Part shown: piece by piece, positions 15,030 to 27,883 of the stretch | Layout: every line of letters begins with the position of its first letter | Position numbering within the stretch: the first letter of the stretch is position 1 | From: Phoebastria nigripes | Lineage: Eukaryota > Chordata > Aves > Procellariiformes > Diomedeidae | Direction: 5' to 3' | NCBI GenBank assembly: GCA_035582835.1 | Contig: JAYKAV010002796.1 | Coordinates: 177,078-241,077, forward strand | Length of the DNA stretch: 64,000 nucleotides | The notes under the pieces: generated by a model | Told to the model about the DNA's origin: nothing | Database searches by the model: none | The model's input: the letters and a program-made list of their open reading frames with translations, nothing else | Made by a program: the position numbers and the translations under genes

Positions 15030-15180
15030 AGTATTGATATTGTTATAGCTCAGGCAGGATCAGGGCTGCATTGTGCTAAGCTCTTCCAGACAGCTAGATA
15101 AAAGTCTGTGATCCATAAAGTAGACAAGGCATTTGTAGAAATACAACAGATAAAGCTGAAAAAACAAAGAAAGCTGCAAC
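15030..15180 (+). repeat. Ancient amniote-type interspersed repeat relic
   Basis: A run of ATTAGTATTGATATTGTTAT followed by ATCAGGGCTGCATTGTGCTA and later GATAAAAGTCTGTG and TAGACAAGGCA resembles a repeat I recall as widespread in turtles, crocodilians and birds. In that repeat a TATTATTAT-like start is followed by a CCCATTGTGCTAGG core and an AGACAAGGC block. I cannot give the family a firm name. Identification is from pattern memory and needs a repeat-library search. Confidence 0.4.
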
Positions 15181-17370
15181 AACAGCCCACAACATTTGTC
15201 CACGCTGAAGGGCTGACACGCTGAAGTCAATCTCATATGGCATGGAGAAGGGGACAAGGAAAGGTGGCTCTGCTTGGCCTCACAGAGCACTAACTGTTAT
15301 TACAATCACTATCAAAGTTAGAGGAAATTGCATCCATTTTACTGTTGAAACGTACAAAATGTACAAAGCTTTCCTAGCATCCATAAACAGTTAAATATAT
15401 TAGAAAACAGAGGACATGAGCTTGCTGTTGTTCTTCAGTCTCAACTTGTATTGCTTTCAGTGGCCATTTAACCTCGATAAAGACAGAGGGATCCAGGCGC
15501 AATGTTTTTAATTACAAGTGGCATTTCTAAGCCTTCTGTGGTCTGTGCCTAATCCAAAAAAGTGACTTCATTTTGGACTCTGGCAGTATGGATGCTCTGT
15601 GTAAAAGGCAGACTGCAAACTAGTTTCCATCCTGCTTTAATAATAGGTTCACAATCCAAAAAGGAACTTTAAACACTTTACTTTAATATTCAGACTTAAA
15701 GCTTTCCTTCTGTAAAGGGGTTTATAACCCAGCAATAAAAGACTGCCTTTGAAAGTTGACTTAAAAGGTCTTAGGAAAGCAGTGGATTTTTAGATTTAAG
15801 CTTCCAGTATTTAAAAAAAGATTAACTGTTGAACAGAGAGAAACAAATTGGTAGTTTGCATGACCAAATCTGCCCTGACTAGGTGATAGAGTTATCCTCC
15901 TTTGCACAGTCAAAACGTGCAGGATTCTCCAACGCGGAAACGCGTTCAGTAGTGCTTTCTGCAAAGTGAAACTGATGGGGACTGATGTTGCTGGGAAGAG
16001 TTTCTGTGGAGCATGGCATGAACCAAGCTCTTCGGCAACTGCAGACCTGGCCCTTACCAATGAGGGCAAAGGCATGCAGAACGAGTGGGAAAGGAGCGAC
16101 AGCATGCGAGAAATGTAAAGAAAGAACTGAAATGAACGCTAATATCTGGTTTCTACATGGCAGATAGCCAGAGGAAATATTTTTCTACTGGGTGGATAAG
16201 GGCTTGTCTTCTGCTGAGGTGTAACCAAATCCCACTGAGACTCCTGTGAGCTTTCAAGGAATTGGCAGGGGCCAGGGGAATCCACGTGGAAAAAAAACAG
16301 TTTTTATCCAAATCAGATGTAAGTGTTCTGATGGATGAGCTATTTACCGTTTCCTTTGATAACGTCGTAGGACGTTCACTGTTAGGAGTTTTCCCTGAAT
16401 TTCAACTACTTATTTCTTTTATTGATTTCAACCCAGTTTGCCCAGTTACACCACTTTCTCCACAGTCAGCTATTCTGTATAAACCCCAAGGACCCATCTT
16501 TCCTTCAGGAAACTCCTACGGGAGTCAGCTGCAGTATCCCTGAATTGACTGGTTAAGTCTGTGCCATTTATATTTGTATTCTTATGGCCTCTAAATGCTG
16601 GTAACTTGCCAAACCCCCATGGTTGCCTTTTAGCCAAGCTATTTATACTACATATATATATATGTATAAAAACATAAATTCTATCACATCAGCATCTGGA
16701 CATTTTGCTTTGCTCCTTCTCTAAAATTACCTCTGTTTGTCAATATTTTTTTCTTAGGATGATGCCTTCAGAACTAAATGTGAAATCACAGCAGAATATT
16801 TTATATAACCGTGTAGTGTCTCTTTTCCTTGACATAGAGGTACAAATCAGTCTTAAGATTGTTTGTGTTCTTTAAAGGTCTCTGTCTCCTTTACTTTCAC
16901 CTGGTAGATAATTATCCTTTTAGGGGCTCTTACCCTTTTCCCAACAAGGCAGGTGGGTTTTGTTTTTGTTATCCTCTGTCCCGCAGCACAGGAGAGCCAC
17001 AAACTTCTTTCTCAGATGTCAGCATCATCGGCTTCCAGGAAAGCTGCACATGACTGCCGCCGTGACACCAAGCCCCCGTCCCGCGTGCCAGACAGGTCGC
17101 ATTTTCCCTGATCACATCACAGGCTGAGTTCCAGTCCTCCACCCTAATCAAGTATGACCGTGGCAGCACAGCCAGACTCGGCGGGAGCCCACCAAGAGCC
17201 TTGCGGCTGTATCTCCTCGTGGAGGACCAAAGGTGATGTCCTCAGAGCACTGAGGTCAGGGGCACAGGCAAGTCTCTGCTGCCTCTCGTCGTTGTCCTTT
17301 TTCATGAGGTTTGAGCTCCTCATCCCACATGACAGTGTTCTATGCGCAGCCGATCTGAATTAATTTTTCA
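15181..17370. other. Intergenic DNA, no recognised gene
   Basis: Nothing definite apart from the (TA)n at 16650. The segment 17030-17320 is GC-richer with several CpGs and directly precedes the LINE fossil, but I cannot assign it. Confidence 0.6.
16650..16668. repeat. Short (TA)n microsatellite
   Basis: ACATATATATATATGTATA is a short alternating AT tract and nearly palindromic. No function is implied. Confidence 0.8.
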
Positions 17371-17515
17371 AGTAAGATTTCATGAGGCAGTACCAAATGC
17401 TTTCCTGAAATCCAAATATATTACATCTACTGCTTTCCCATCATCTGCTAATTTTGTAATTCCATCAAAAATGCAATCAAGTTTGTCTGGCAAGGTTTAT
17501 CCTTTATAAATCCCA
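17371..17515 (-). mobile_element. Fossil LINE reverse-transcriptase fragment (CR1/L2-type)
   Basis: The reverse complement reads through a decayed frame with the pattern ADDGKAVDVIYLDFRKAFG. This matches the conserved V-D-[IV]-[VI]-Y-L-D-F-x-K-A-F-D block of CR1/L2-clade reverse transcriptases, which contains the first catalytic Asp. Upstream residues resembling CQTNLIAFFDEITKL are also visible in altered form (LPDKLDCIFDGITKL). The fragment is about 145 bp. It comes from a more N-terminal part of the enzyme than the CR1 at 28 kb and is much more degraded, so it is a separate and older insertion. The exact clade cannot be fixed by eye. Confidence 0.7.
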
Positions 17516-18923
17516 TGATTCAATTTACCTACCAGTGGAGGATGAAGGACTGAGTCAACCTTTGCAAGCTTAATCAAACTCATCCAAACCTCTGTGTTCA
17601 ATAGATTGAACTGGAAGTTTTGCAAGAAGAGGCTTGCTCTCAGCATTTGCCTCACTTTGTGGTTTCTAATGGGATGGAAATACTGGAAGAAAAGGCTTTG
17701 GCACTGCATTTCAGTACTTCTCCACTGTTTAGAAACAGGGAAAAGCAGAAAAAAGTGTTTCTTTTAAAGTAGACTGTTTAAGACTGTAAAAAATGTTCTG
17801 GAAGATGAAAAAGAAATTGTTAGGTAACAAACAGTTTAGGTCCAACTTTACTCTTAACTAGTTGTTTCCATTACCCTTGCTGAACTTGCCACAAAAAAAA
17901 ATAAAAATCAAGACAAATAAAAATGCTAGACAGTTTGGGTAGGTTTTTGGCTCCCGGGATTCCACTGACACATCTGGGATCCTCTGGAGCCCCAACCTAA
18001 CAGACAGTTGACAGACATACGATTGCATGACAGACAGACAATGTCTGCTACTTAAGACTCTTAAATTAGCACAGCATCTGATGAACTTTGAGACCTTGCT
18101 CAGTATACTTCTCCCCATTTCAGAAAATAACACCTCAAATCTTCCTTTCTAAAGATTTATAATTTTTATTTTCCTAGACAATTGCTTTCCCCTATCAAAA
18201 GCCTTATCCTTTCATTTGCTTTCCACCGTGTTGTGGAAAGCATTTGTGTTTGCATTTTTGTGTTTGCATTTTGTGTTTTTATATTCCCGTTTGCTTTTAT
18301 GTATTTGAATTTGAAAGGGCTCTCTTCAGTGTCTTTAATGCATGTACTGCTCAGAGAAGGGAATTCTTAGGAGTTGTAGGGAACTTGGGCACTGAACCCA
18401 AGATTCATAAAAGATTATTTCTATAGACAAAACACTGAGGAATATAATAGTGGGGCAGAAATCAAAACTGAACTTGAAAGAGGTTTAAAGAGAGTGAATA
18501 CATTGTATACTACTGAGTGAAATAGGAGTTACCTTAAAGATGAGTCCGGTGTGCTGCTGCATGCAGTTCAATCAAGTGATCAAAAAAAGAAGGAAGGAAA
18601 ACACAAAACCAGCCTGGTTGATTAAAGTGTAAAATATCTGTTCTTTGAATATTGGCTAAATCACGCACAGGTGCTCAGCACCTCAGCTTAACACTGAAGC
18701 TGCCAGAAGGGGTGAAGTTCATATCAGTGTGAGGGATCCACGTACCCTTTTTGTACTGGGTAAGTGCTCTGAGATGCCATTGTACAAGCAAGTGCAGTGA
18801 GAACATCTGCCTACAGGTCCTCCGCTGCAGCTGGAATAGCAGCATCGCTCACCGTTATGTTGCATCTATGCAGCTTGTGCTGTCATTAGGGGATAGCTAG
18901 CTTGGACTAAAATGGCTTAAGCA

Positions 18924-19242
18924 GCGCATGCGGAAGCAGTTTGCCTGGCAGACCTGGAAGCACAACCCTCGGAGGGGTAACAGCAACGGGGTGCCATGCC
19001 ACGGCTCCAGTTTCTCCAGCTGGGAAAGCTGCAGCTGGAAGAGGACGTGTCCGCAGCCTGCCTTGCTGGCTCCTTTCACAATGTCTTTGGTCAGCCTGGT
19101 TTGCGGCTGCTCCTTTCCTGCTAGGTCCTGGGTAGTGGAGATGGTCTCTTATTTGCAGTCAAGCAATTCTTCAATGCCTTGGAGAGCCATTGTATCCCTA
19201 CCCAGATACACAGGCAGTCCTTCTTTGGAAAAACTGGTAAGT
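18924..19242 (+). other. Candidate unannotated exon: GC-richer open frame ending at a consensus splice donor
   Basis: A patch with more CpGs than its surroundings begins at an NRF1-like GCGCATGCGG (18924-18933) that overlaps an ATG at 18928. The frame from this ATG stays open for 125 codons to 19305. A near-perfect donor CTG|GTAAGTAA occurs at 19237 within the open frame. The protein has no recognised domain and no clear compositional signal of coding. It could be the first exon of a lncRNA or of an unknown gene, or a chance combination. Confidence 0.2.
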
Positions 19243-19910
19243 AATTGCATAATCATTTCTATGGTGACAAAGAGTAAGAACCTAACTTCAAGACATTTAG
19301 AATAATAATGTGCCTAAGCAAGTGCATATTTTAAAATGTGTTGCTCGTGCATGAAAAGGTCTTAGGCGACTTCTGGCAATCAGGAGAGACAGTCTACCAT
19401 AAACCTCCTCACAGCAGGCAGCTACTCAGTCTGAAAATTAATTTCAAGAAACAAAACTGACCACTGAGCAATTTTAGCAGTAGTTTTTGCTGAACCTTTT
19501 GTGGTAAACAATGTTGTTAGCTGAGCATGGAGTGACTGGACTTCAAAATTAAGAGCCAGGCCTACAGGCAAGTACAGAAATACCGCACTGCCTGTGGTAT
19601 GCTAGAGCATCCTTCGTTACGAGGCACAGTCACCCCTGAATTCTCACACCAAGTGCAGCACCTGAAAAAGCAAAACAGGCAACTTTTATATGTGATACCC
19701 ACACATCTGCTTGCCTGAACTGTTTCTGAAAAAATAACTCCTAAAATATTTCCAATAAGTCAATTAAAAAATGGGCTTAAAGCCCTCTGTCAAAAGATAT
19801 TAATAGTTTGTAAGCAGTAAACAAATGCTTTTGCTAACTTGGGTCTGAATGTAAGACTTCCTTGGGAAATGCAGTTGACTGAATTCAAATTCCAACTGCA
19901 AGACAAGCAA

Positions 19911-19940
19911 AGATATATAGATATATAGATATATAGATAT
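19911..19940. repeat. 8-bp tandem repeat (ATATATAG)n
   Basis: About three and a half copies of an ATATATAG unit lie in AT-rich flanking DNA. This is a likely polymorphic microsatellite. Confidence 0.9.
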
Positions 19941-22900
19941 TCAGGGAAAGATGCATCAGGTTATTCTTAAAAGGATAGGAAAGAATGAAGTTAATCTTGC
20001 CTTCTCAGAGTATTGCACATGATCCTATATGAACTGACTTTTCTCACAAATCTTGAGAGAAAAGATAACATCATCAAAAAACATTTTAATAGCTTCAGAA
20101 GATTTAGATAGTGAATTGTATGAAACATGTTGACTATTTCTAAGCCTTTTGCTTTGGCTTAGCTCAAGTCTTGACATAGTTGGCTTCTAATATACACTTA
20201 AACAATGAATATAGAACATATTTTAAACTCTTAATATGCTTTTCATTATGTAAGACATATTCTATGTTTCAGATAGCTTGGACAATGTCACTAAACTTGT
20301 CAGATTCCCCTTCTGCTTCTCATAAACTAACACAATACTGTTGAGTTAGGCTTCATACTCCTGCAGAGAAATACCCAAATCCATCCAAAAGATTGTTTAC
20401 ATTGACATCAGAGGGGATGGAAAACAAATTATGACATTTGTATCTGTGTTAGGAGCCAAATAATGCCAGAACCATGGAAATCAGTGGCAACACTCCGATT
20501 GGATGCTAGCATTTATAAATCCATTTTTTATTTTTAAGCAGACCTAATTTGGGAACCTTGAAACAGCTTATTAGTCCCCTACTGTTTTGACTTCCATCTG
20601 TCCAAGTACTTCTTGAATGAGAAGGAGATTGTTGGGTAATAGCTGTTGAAGATATATATGTATGTGGTAGATTCACTGGAAGGGGTTAAGAGGAAGATTT
20701 TCTTCACAGTCTCCCTCATGTCCTTCCAGAAATTTAAAGTTCATTATTTCCTTACACCTTAGCAATAATGCTTAGTCCTACACTATGATCCGTCCTGGTT
20801 TCAATGGGAAACTCGCTCATGAATAGAGAACATGATCAGACCTGCTACATCTGAATTTAAAATTTATTGTTTCCATAGACATGACAAGCACCTACGGAGG
20901 TGAAAGGGGATTCATAAAAGACAGTGAAAGAGAAAAAAAAGTCTCAGTGGAAAAAACAGTATTTCTTAAAATTGATTTTAAGGAATCAGTATGCAGTGAG
21001 AAAGGGAAATACAATCTAAAATGGACTCTCTTTATGATTGTGTATTTCTTTGCTAGATTCATTTGTCATTTCCATTAACATGAAAGTTACCTTTAATACT
21101 GACAGCTTTTAAAAAAAGGACTATGTTTGTCAGGATTGAATACGCTCAAACAGCAGTATCAAATCCAGAACAATTCTCATGAGCAGCCACTGACTGACTA
21201 TTTGGGAAGTCACATCAAGTGCCTACTCCTGCTTCCACTTAAGGCAATGAGAAATCAGGGCCAAACTCTTTAAAGAATGGTAGTCTTACAAAAGAAAGAC
21301 CAGGGAGCGAGCTACCATGTGGAAATGAAATGGCTCCCTGATTCCTTAGTATTCTGGGCAATTGGGATATCTTTTTCTAGTGAAACAGAAAAAGATATCC
21401 CCACATTCATGTATGACATTCTAAGGTNGGACACTTCAGGCTTACAAGAAATTTCAATACACTGAACAGAGAATGCCTAAAATCTAAGGTATGACCCAGA
21501 GTCTTCTCAAGAATAGATAAAATAATGTAGCTTTTCAGAACCATTAATAAATGTTGTGCTAGTCTGGCATGAGCTTGTTGAACTCAACTTGCTAGAAAAG
21601 ACTTGATACTGGGGCTAACTAAAAATGGCATTAGAAGGACCAGCTATGCAGGGAAATTAAAATGGTCTCTTTCAGAAAAGGTGCACGATAGGACAGACGT
21701 GCCAGTCTCAGGATTGCTACAAGGGTTTTGTACTGGGCAAAGAGAGTAATAAGAAACTAAAAAACTTTGGGCATTTCAACTTTATTGAAAAAGGGTACAA
21801 AGGAACCACCTCTGGATATTGTAAAACTCACAAATAAATTCTTTACAGCTGCACAAGGAAAGATAACAATGAGAGCCCGATATTTCATTCCTAGCACAGT
21901 AAAAAATCCTATTATAGCCAATGCAGTTATGGGTGCACCAGCTGTATTCTGGGAATTCTATATAACTCCTGTCTGTTTCTGAACCAAAACCCCTGAGGCC
22001 AGCTTGCGAGATTAAAAAGTCCTCCTCTTTCATATACATGCCCTTCCACATCCCTGTTCGTTTACCAATGTCTGGAATTAAGTAAGTTGTCATAATCAGA
22101 CATGATGCCCTTCCAGGCCAGGGATCAGCTTCGCAAGAGCTGCCTTCCTACCCTGCACTCTTGTACATTAGCAACAGTCATACAAAAAAATGCACCTCTT
22201 CCTTCCTTACTAAAATCTATACCTTGGGATGCACTAGTCAGACATATCTTGTGCTGCTGGAAGAATGTTTTGGTGTTTTTTTTTTTTTTAAGTGCAGAAG
22301 AGAATGAAATAAAAAAAAAAAAAAGAAAAGGAAATGGAAGAAATTAAAACATCTCTGCTTCTCAAGCCCACTTTTAAATCACCAGGGGAAAAAGGCTACC
22401 ACAGGTCAGGTAAGCATCATGAAGCTGGGCTATAAATTTTGACCTTGAGTATGAAAAACAATAAAAGAAAGATATTTTAAATAACACAATTCACCTTAAA
22501 TGTCAGGCTTCTCATTCACTTATCCTAGGACACTACCATGCCAGCCAGACTACCAGCACTAAGTATGCGGAGAACTCAACAGGAGAGAACAGATGGGAGA
22601 AGCCACTGTTTCTGATACAGCCCTAAGGCATCTCTGTTCCCTTGTTCAGGACTTCATTTCGTAACCTTCCCCGTTCCAGCTGCTCAGACCAGGACTTGAT
22701 TCTCCTCACAGACCCACAGTACCACCCTTCATTGGACAGAAAGACCACCTGGGGAGAAAGCAAGAGGCTTCAACCATGAGAACCACCTTGCCTGCATAAA
22801 CCAATCTCTCACAGGCCAAAACAGGAGATCAGAAGAGCTCATTCTCTGAGTTCAGCTCCCTAAATAACACAACCAGACTTAGACATGGGAAGCGTAACTC

Positions 22901-24154
22901 AAGAAACCAGCAGAGAAGTCATCAGCAAAGGTTTTTATTCAAATATACCATTTATATCCAGAAATGGAGAAGCAGGAAACCTTTTGGAGCTCTCAGTTCA
23001 GTCCAGTCCCATGCCTTCTGTAGTCTCCCAACAGGCTCTCGCATCCCTTTGCATACAAAGAGTTCCTTTGTGCTAGAAAGCCCAAAGAGGGTTAACTTTA
23101 TGTTTGCCTTAGACCTAGCAGTCCCTGGAGACCCTGCAGTGGGGGTTGTCCTCTCTCATTCATCACACTGGATTTCCAGCAGTTGGTTTAAACGAGAAAG
23201 AATATGAGTAAGTGTCCTTTAATCTAAAAAATTGTGATGTGCTAAACTTCGGCAATTAACTTCAATTTCTTGCTCAACTTGTTTGAAACTGAAGCCAGAA
23301 TGGATCTAGAAGCGAACAGCAGTGGAAGGTGTACTATCCAGAAATCTTCCTAGATACATCATTAAACGATGGAAGTTAATGGCATCTTTAAAGACATTAA
23401 TGCTGTACAGACAGCACAGGTGTGGATATATACCATATTACAGACACTGTGCTACTGTTTACTTCTATTAAAGTTCAATCGTTTGTGCCTATTCATTTTC
23501 AATATACGTTTAATATTTTTCTTCTTTTAGAAGCCAGAAGTGATTATTTCCATACCTCCCCCTGGCATGGTGACGGCAGAGTATTTCATAAGTATTTCAT
23601 AAGGGAAACCTGCAGATTCANTTAATATTAGTTTCTGAGTTGAATAAATAATTGCAGGTACATCAATGAATTGGATTTTTTGATCTTGAATATTCATAAG
23701 CTAGTGTTATATGACACTCACTGAAGTCGATAAACACGATTTTGAAAAACTGGGCTCTACTCTTGCTTGGTAATTCATCCTGGACTTCCACAAAGGCAAT
23801 TTCAGGATAGGGACCTTAGAGAAGAAAATGATGAAGCAGAAGTGCAGGGAAGAAAGGGGAGAGAAAGAAGAAGGAGTGTTTGTTCTTTCCATTAATATTA
23901 AACTGTCCATTTCCCAGCTGCAGGCTCATGAAAAGGAGACTTCTTGGTGATTACCTAGTAATTCAAACCTTACAAACCCACCTCAGAACACACAAAGACA
24001 AGGTAAAAAAGGATTTTTTTTATTGCAGTTTCATGAAATCTGATCCACAGCAGAGCTTGAAGAATTCACTAAGCTTTTGAACACATATGCAGACTGGTAT
24101 CAATTTCTTTTTTTATTTCTTCCTTACCAGATGAACAATATATATGAACAATAT

Positions 24155-24189
24155 CACGTGTGTGTGTGTGCGCGCGCGCACACGTGTGT
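24155..24189. repeat. Palindromic TG/CG/CA microsatellite with Z-DNA potential
   Basis: An alternating purine-pyrimidine tract runs TG, then CG, then CA. It is bordered on both sides by CACGTG so that the ends form an inverted repeat. Alternating CG/TG tracts of this length are classical Z-DNA formers. Confidence 0.85.
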
Positions 24190-26044
24190 AAACATGAGTA
24201 GCTTTTATAAATGGAAATGCCAAAGAACACAAGTAATAGTCTGGTTTCTATAAAAGGCTTTGTCTCACAAAACAATCATCTGCTGCACAAACGCAAAACA
24301 AATCTCTAAAACAATATTCACTGTTAACATTACAGAGTACGCTTGCTTTCTACCTGTTTACCTATTCAAAATAGAAACCAAGAAATACTGAATCAAAGAT
24401 GAACCTAAGTAGCAAATTATCTTCACAATCCCTCAGTACTCTTATCACAGCAGATGTTTAGAGTCAAAGGGTTCCCCTCCCAAGCTAGCGCATCCTCGGT
24501 GCTGTGACACTGCCTATACCCCACTATAACGCTGCTTTACCCTTCTTTACCTACAGAGAGCCCAGAATGAAAACGTTGTAATTTGGTCCCTCTAGTGTAA
24601 TTGTGCCTATAACACACAGTTGTAACAGGGACTGAATTTGCTGTAGTTCCTCCTATCTCCCAGTTACCCATGAAAAGCCAAAGGATATGGACAAAGTTAA
24701 GTTCTGCATCTACTTTTGGTTCAGTGAAAGCCTGTGTGAGAAATAAGCAACATATTATCTTATTTTTTTTCTTGGTTCCATACACTATCAAGCATTTTTA
24801 ATCAATTTTCCTTGTTACTTTGCTGGATTTTTGGGAAGGTTCCGTGGATTATATTCCTGTAATGGTTTTGTTCATTTGTGAATCGGTGATCTCTTGGAAG
24901 TTTAAGAGCAACTAAACATATGTAAGTACAAATTAATGAATAATGCTGTGGTTTTCTTTCTTACTTTCAACACTGCTATTGGCCAGCTGTTACACAATCA
25001 GTCAGATCTGGTATAACATTGATTTGGTGTGTGCCAGTGTTTTTAATCATCGCCATCCTCTCCCTGGGCCCCAGGTCCAAAACAGGGTGAAATTTTAGCA
25101 GTGTTCAATGTATCTATTCTTAACTGAACGTGAAAACCTCAAATAGTTCATAAAAAGCTGAAGAAGCTCAAATGTTGGTGTTGAAAGCAAATGAAGTAAC
25201 ACTCAGCTATCAGAGCCCGCTGACACATTTCATACTTGTTGAAAAGAAGAGCAAGCCCCCAGACAATTATTTTATTTTCTATGATTCTTGAGATCCAGAG
25301 AAATTATTCCTTTGAATATTAAGCCCACAATACAGGCTGCAACGACCTCCATCTTCCCCAGATTATACACATCAAAGAAGGCAGAAAAGTTCCACAAAAC
25401 TGCTGTACGTTTGAATGTGTTGATAGAGCATGGCTGATAACAGTACACCACTGGGGTGATCCTTAATTCACCAGTACGTGCTCAGTAAATATGTGGAGAG
25501 AACCATTTTCTTAATCTTTTGTGTTAAGTATGAACTTCTAACGTAAAGACCTACCCCGAGAATAGAACATCACGTGTTTGTTTTATAAAACTGTGTAAAG
25601 GTTTGCCAAAGCTGTCACAGTATGATAGCTTTGGCCATTTATTTTCCTAGATCTTCACTTTGAGCGCTACTGCTTGCTTGGGAATCTTTTTCTTACAAAC
25701 AGAATTTAATAAATGTAAAAATGTTGAGAGTTCTGAAAAGGTTATTTGCCCTAATCATGGTTCATTGCTGGCTAAAGCCAAAGTCTTTCTGCTGATACAC
25801 CTGTGCAACCCCAAGCCTGCAACTCCAGGCCTACAGCCCACAGTATGCAACCTCATTGGTATAGCTTCACAAAATTGCATTTTGACTAATCCTAAAACCA
25901 AAAGAAACAAATGTGTTAAATAAGCCTGTTGAAGTTGACAGCAGTCTGCATATGTCAAACCAACTCAGGAATTATCAGCAATTCCATATTGGGTTCATCC
26001 TTTTTCTGTAACATATTGCTGAGCGTAGTGACCCTGAAAATAAA

Positions 26045-26086
26045 AGCAATTTTGATTCTGCTAACAGCAGTTTTGATTCTGCTAAT
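26045..26086. repeat. 21-bp imperfect tandem duplication
   Basis: Two adjacent 21-bp units, starting AGCAATTTTGATTCTGC and AGCAGTTTTGATTCTGC, differ at two positions. A T/G-rich simple tract follows at 26098-26130. Confidence 0.9.
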
Positions 26087-27597
26087 GTGATTTCTGGTTT
26101 TTTTTTTGTTTGTTTGGTTGGTTTTTTTAGCATAGCACTAAATGCTAAAAGTGGCAGCTAAGGCACCATAGCAGTAAAGTCCTTACCCACAAATCCCTGC
26201 ACCCACATCACGCAAAGATAGATCTGCCCATGTGGAGCTCTGTGTAGGATTGGGGTCCAATTTAGCCTCACATCCACCTATATCCCCAGTTTTCAAGCTG
26301 TTTTTCTTCTAGTTATTGGCACATTCAGCACACAGAATCATATTCCCGATGTGACACGTCATTGAACCAGCAATGATGACTTTCAGCTATCCTTCAAATG
26401 AATAACTGAGGTTACATACTTTTTTTCTTTTTTTTTTTTTTCACAGACTGGGTTGTCTAGTAACATATAGTTTCAGTCAGATAGCTTAAAACAACCAGTT
26501 TTAGCCATGCTAAACAAAGAAATGAGGGTGACCCCACATGCTGCAGGTGTCTGTGTCAGTCATAATTTTAACCCATTACCCAATTATCAACCAAATTTGA
26601 CAAAAAAGTAGCAATTCCAGTTCTATAAGTGAAAATATGTGGCTGAGGGGGAGGAGGGAGACCGTATCTGAGCTTTTCTACATGAGAGGCAACGTGAGTT
26701 CAATCCTTAGCCAGCACCAGGGAAGGCACGCACGTGAGCATGTGTGTGTGAGAGCGAGCAAGATGTTGCGAAAGCCCCTCCGGTGGAAATAGCATCATGG
26801 AGATCTGAAACCACATAAGACACCAAAGAATGAACCCATAAGAGCTAACATGGAGGAAACCAGTACTCACAAACATGGTTTTTTCCATTGTATGAACTAA
26901 GATTCAGACTGTGTGTCACTGTGTGCCCTTTACAGATAATTTCTGATAATCTGAACTGCATGTGTACACAAACTGGAAGCCAGAGTACTTATGTGCGAGC
27001 AACCATATCATCGTCAGCGAGAGCAATAAACTAATGAAAGTTTTATTCTTACCAAGTTTTATTTCTAAGCTGAACATATTCAGGTTCTCCCTGGCCCCTT
27101 CATGGATGAACTGTGTAACAGGAGGCTGCAAAGCATCCTTNCTTCCTCTCCAAAGACAGGAGGAAATTGTGGTTATCACTGGAAAAAGAAAGTGCAAGGG
27201 AGAAGCAGGGCCGTAACTTAGGTTTCATGAGAGAATGAGAGTGAGAAAGCCAGGACAGACTGTGTTACAGAAGTAATTGTAGCAGACTGCAAATTCTTCC
27301 AGCTGGTTTCAGCATACAGCAGTGCCTCTCCCTATCCTCTGGCTCTGTGCTGGAAGATGTCCCCAGGTCCCTTCAGTGAGCTGCTCTGCATCTCACAGGA
27401 CAAGTGTCCTTTAGCAGGACGGAATTCAGGCAACCAAACACTGCAGAGCAGCACTAGCTGTCTGTGGTGGTGGAGACTCCTTCCAGGATAATGGCAGAAA
27501 CACCTATGAAAGGTATCATGGAGGGAAAGAGAGAGCCCTTGCCTGCAGGAGACCTGGGTGACAAACAGGTTATTCGTAAGCCTTTCTTTGAGATTTA

Positions 27598-27650
27598 GAA
27601 TCATAGAATTCATAGAATATCTCAAGTTGGAAGGGACTCATAAGGACCAT
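27598..27650 (-). mobile_element. Short CR1 3'-end fragment
   Basis: The sequence has TAGAATCATAGAATTCATAGAAT-like repeats followed by a TTGGAAGGGACTCATAAGGA-type block. This is the reverse complement of the CR1 3' UTR tail and belongs to a subfamily different from its neighbour at 27884. It is only about 50 bp long and ends in unrelated sequence. It has the same orientation as the longer CR1 copy 230 bp away. Confidence 0.75.
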
Positions 27651-27883
27651 CTCTCCCTACTGCTGAGCTATCATTACTTTGACTTCCTCCCAACTGGAAA
27701 AGAGGGACAAATAAAGCTTTTGTTTTGCACTTGTGACCCATGCATTCCTCCTATCTTCATTCTNCAATAATGACTTAGGGCTCATCTCACTCACCTGAGC
27801 AATTCTTAGTCATCTGTATGGCACAAGAATGAATGTCTGCAGAATGAGGTTCATAGTTAGAAACTCCACAGAAAGATTAAACA

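Larger units (their letters stand above)
19243..27597. other. Intergenic DNA, no recognised gene
   Basis: AT-rich, with simple repeats listed separately and facing T/A runs at 22271-22284 and 22311-22324 that could pair as a small hairpin. Short words such as ATCAGTGGCAACACTCC (20482) and CACTGAAGTCGAT (23717) recall old sauropsid repeats but are too short to call. Confidence 0.65.

Noticed and set aside
22260..22330. Facing poly-T and poly-A runs as a hairpin RNA gene
   Set aside because: Only homopolymers pair. There is no structured stem beyond them and no promoter signal.
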